From assembly GCA_945957335.1 (NCBI GenBank), contig CAMFLJ010000274.1, positions 1 through 5,224 on the forward strand: a stretch of 5,224 bases of DNA. The letters are read 5' to 3'. Position 1 is the stretch's first letter. Each line of letters begins with the position of its first letter. Origin of the DNA: an uncultured Actinomycetes bacterium. GTDB lineage: Bacteria; Actinomycetota; Acidimicrobiia; Acidimicrobiales; Acidimicrobilacustridaceae. The notes beneath the pieces are model-generated. The model was not told where the DNA came from. It searched no databases and saw only the letters and a list, made by a program, of their open reading frames with translations. Shown in pieces: positions 4,258 to 5,224 of the stretch. The position numbers were made by a program, and so were the translations under genes.

Positions 4258-5224
4258 ATGCGGGAGCTCGACCAGGGACTGACCACCGCCGAGGTCGCTC
4301 AGCGACGGGCCGAGGGCCGCACCAACGACGTCCCGGACCCCACGAGCCGCACGGTCGCCCAGATCGTCCGGGCCAACGTCTTCACCCCGTTCAACGCGCT
4401 CCTCGGGGTGCTGCTGATCGTGGTGTTCGCGATCGGCGAGTACCGCGACGCGCTGTTCGGCATCGTGCTGGTGGCCAACGCGCTGATCGGCATCATCCAG
4501 GAGATGCGGGCCAAGCGCTCGCTCGACCGCCTCGCCGTGCTCAACCAGCCGGTGTCGAAGGTGCGGCGCGACGGCGCCGACACCGAGGTCGCCTCCAACC
4601 AGCTCGTGGCCGACGACGTGGTGATCCTCACCCTCGGCGACCAGATCGCGGTCGACGGCGAGGTGCTCACCGCGGCCGGTCTCGAGGTCGACGAGTCGCT
4701 CCTCACCGGTGAGGCCGACCCGGTGGCCAAGCAGCCGGGCACCACGGTGATGTCGGGCAGCTTCGTGGTGGCCGGCTCGGGCAGCATCAGGGCCACTGCC
4801 GTCGGCACCGAGGCCTACGCCTTCAAGCTGTCGAGCGACGCCCGCCGCTTCTCATTGGTGAAGAGCGAGCTCCGCACCGGCATCGACCGCGTCATCAAGA
4901 TGGTGAGCTGGCTCATGGTGCCCACCGCCATCCTGCTGGTGACGGCGCAGCTCGACAGCCACGACGGCGTGGTCGAGGCCCTGCAGGCGTCGGTGGCCGG
5001 GCTGGTGGCGATGGTGCCCGAGGGGCTGGTGCTGCTCACCAGCATCGCCTTCGCCGTGGGCGCCACCCGCCTGGCGTCGAAGAAGGTGCTCACCCAGGAG
5101 CTGGCGGCCATCGAGGGCCTCGCCCGCGTCGACGTCATCTGCCTCGACAAGACGGGCACCCTCACGGAGGGCTCGCTCACCCTCGGCAGCGTCGAGCACC
5201 TCGACGGCGCCGGCGACCCCTCTG
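4258..5224 (+). CDS. ctpE: CtpE-like cation-transporting P-type ATPase, N-terminal part (cut by window end)
   Basis: The frame is open from ATG 4258 to the window end, 322 residues of a protein usually near 800. Order seen: cytoplasmic N-terminus with GLTTAEVAQRRAEGRTN (7-23); M1/M2 hairpin (about 44-80); actuator domain with LLTGEADPV (148-156), whose TGE drives dephosphorylation; M3 (about 211-230); M4 with MVPEGLVLLTS (252-262), the ion-site proline motif; then DKTGTLT (297-303), with Asp297 the phosphorylated residue. Nucleotide-binding domain and M5 onward lie outside the window. The M4 text PEGLVLLTS and the MVLE-free N-terminus without CxxC metal domains resemble mycobacterial CtpE, linked to Ca2+ uptake, more than CtpF or copper pumps. 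TGEA replaces the common TGES. Ion specificity cannot be proved without M5-M6. Confidence 0.9.
   Translation, partial: MRELDQGLTTAEVAQRRAEGRTNDVPDPTSRTVAQIVRANVFTPFNALLGVLLIVVFAIGEYRDALFGIVLVANALIGIIQEMRAKRSLDRLAVLNQPVSKVRRDGADTEVASNQLVADDVVILTLGDQIAVDGEVLTAAGLEVDESLLTGEADPVAKQPGTTVMSGSFVVAGSGSIRATAVGTEAYAFKLSSDARRFSLVKSELRTGIDRVIKMVSWLMVPTAILLVTAQLDSHDGVVEALQASVAGLVAMVPEGLVLLTSIAFAVGATRLASKKVLTQELAAIEGLARVDVICLDKTGTLTEGSLTLGSVEHLDGAGDPS

Noticed and set aside
4270..4290. GGGACT half-site at the start of the ATPase gene
   Set aside because: The matching right half is absent and it lies inside coding sequence downstream of the predicted start.
4299..5199. Minus-strand open frames opposite the P-type ATPase
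   Set aside because: The plus strand encodes TGE, PEGL and DKTGT motifs in one continuous frame, so the antisense frames are shadows.

Overview
The window is very GC-rich (codon third positions are mostly G or C), uses GAGGAG-type ribosome binding sites alongside apparently leaderless starts, and its intergenic hairpins lack T-tracts. All this fits a high-GC actinobacterium. The protein set would suit an Acidimicrobiia- or Iamia-like lineage, but that placement is a guess.

Layout. Bases 1-204 are a gene-free leader with a DosR-type palindrome at 79-92. Next comes a membrane-anchored, secreted multicopper oxidase with an extra N-terminal blue-copper domain (205-1647, +). The convergent gap 1648-1839 holds two long perfect hairpins, one per converging gene. 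A small flavin-type split-barrel protein (1840-2259, -) is divergent from a universal stress protein (2372-2836, +); their shared 112-base gap holds inverted repeats, a degenerate DosR-like site and a -10 box placed for leaderless transcription. After a 156-base gap come a long ribosome hibernation factor with two C-terminal domains (2993-3751, +), a second universal stress protein (3789-4214, +) and the first 322 codons of a CtpE-like P-type cation ATPase (4258 to beyond the window end, +).

Working together. USPs, a RafH-like hibernation factor, a PPOX-fold protein and a cation P-type ATPase recall the DosR (DevR) hypoxia/NO dormancy regulon of mycobacteria and related actinobacteria. The sequence itself supports this through a perfect GGGAC-N4-GTCCC palindrome upstream of the oxidase and two weaker matches upstream of usp1 and hpf. 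The inferred picture is a stress/dormancy island: ribosomes are parked by the hibernation factor, USPs sense or bind nucleotides, the ATPase adjusts cation (probably Ca2+) balance, and the copper oxidase handles redox or metal stress outside the membrane. No dosR or dosS gene lies in the window, so the regulator link is inference.

Each coding region reads through without an evident frameshift. No tRNA, rRNA, CRISPR array, insertion sequence or phage gene was seen.
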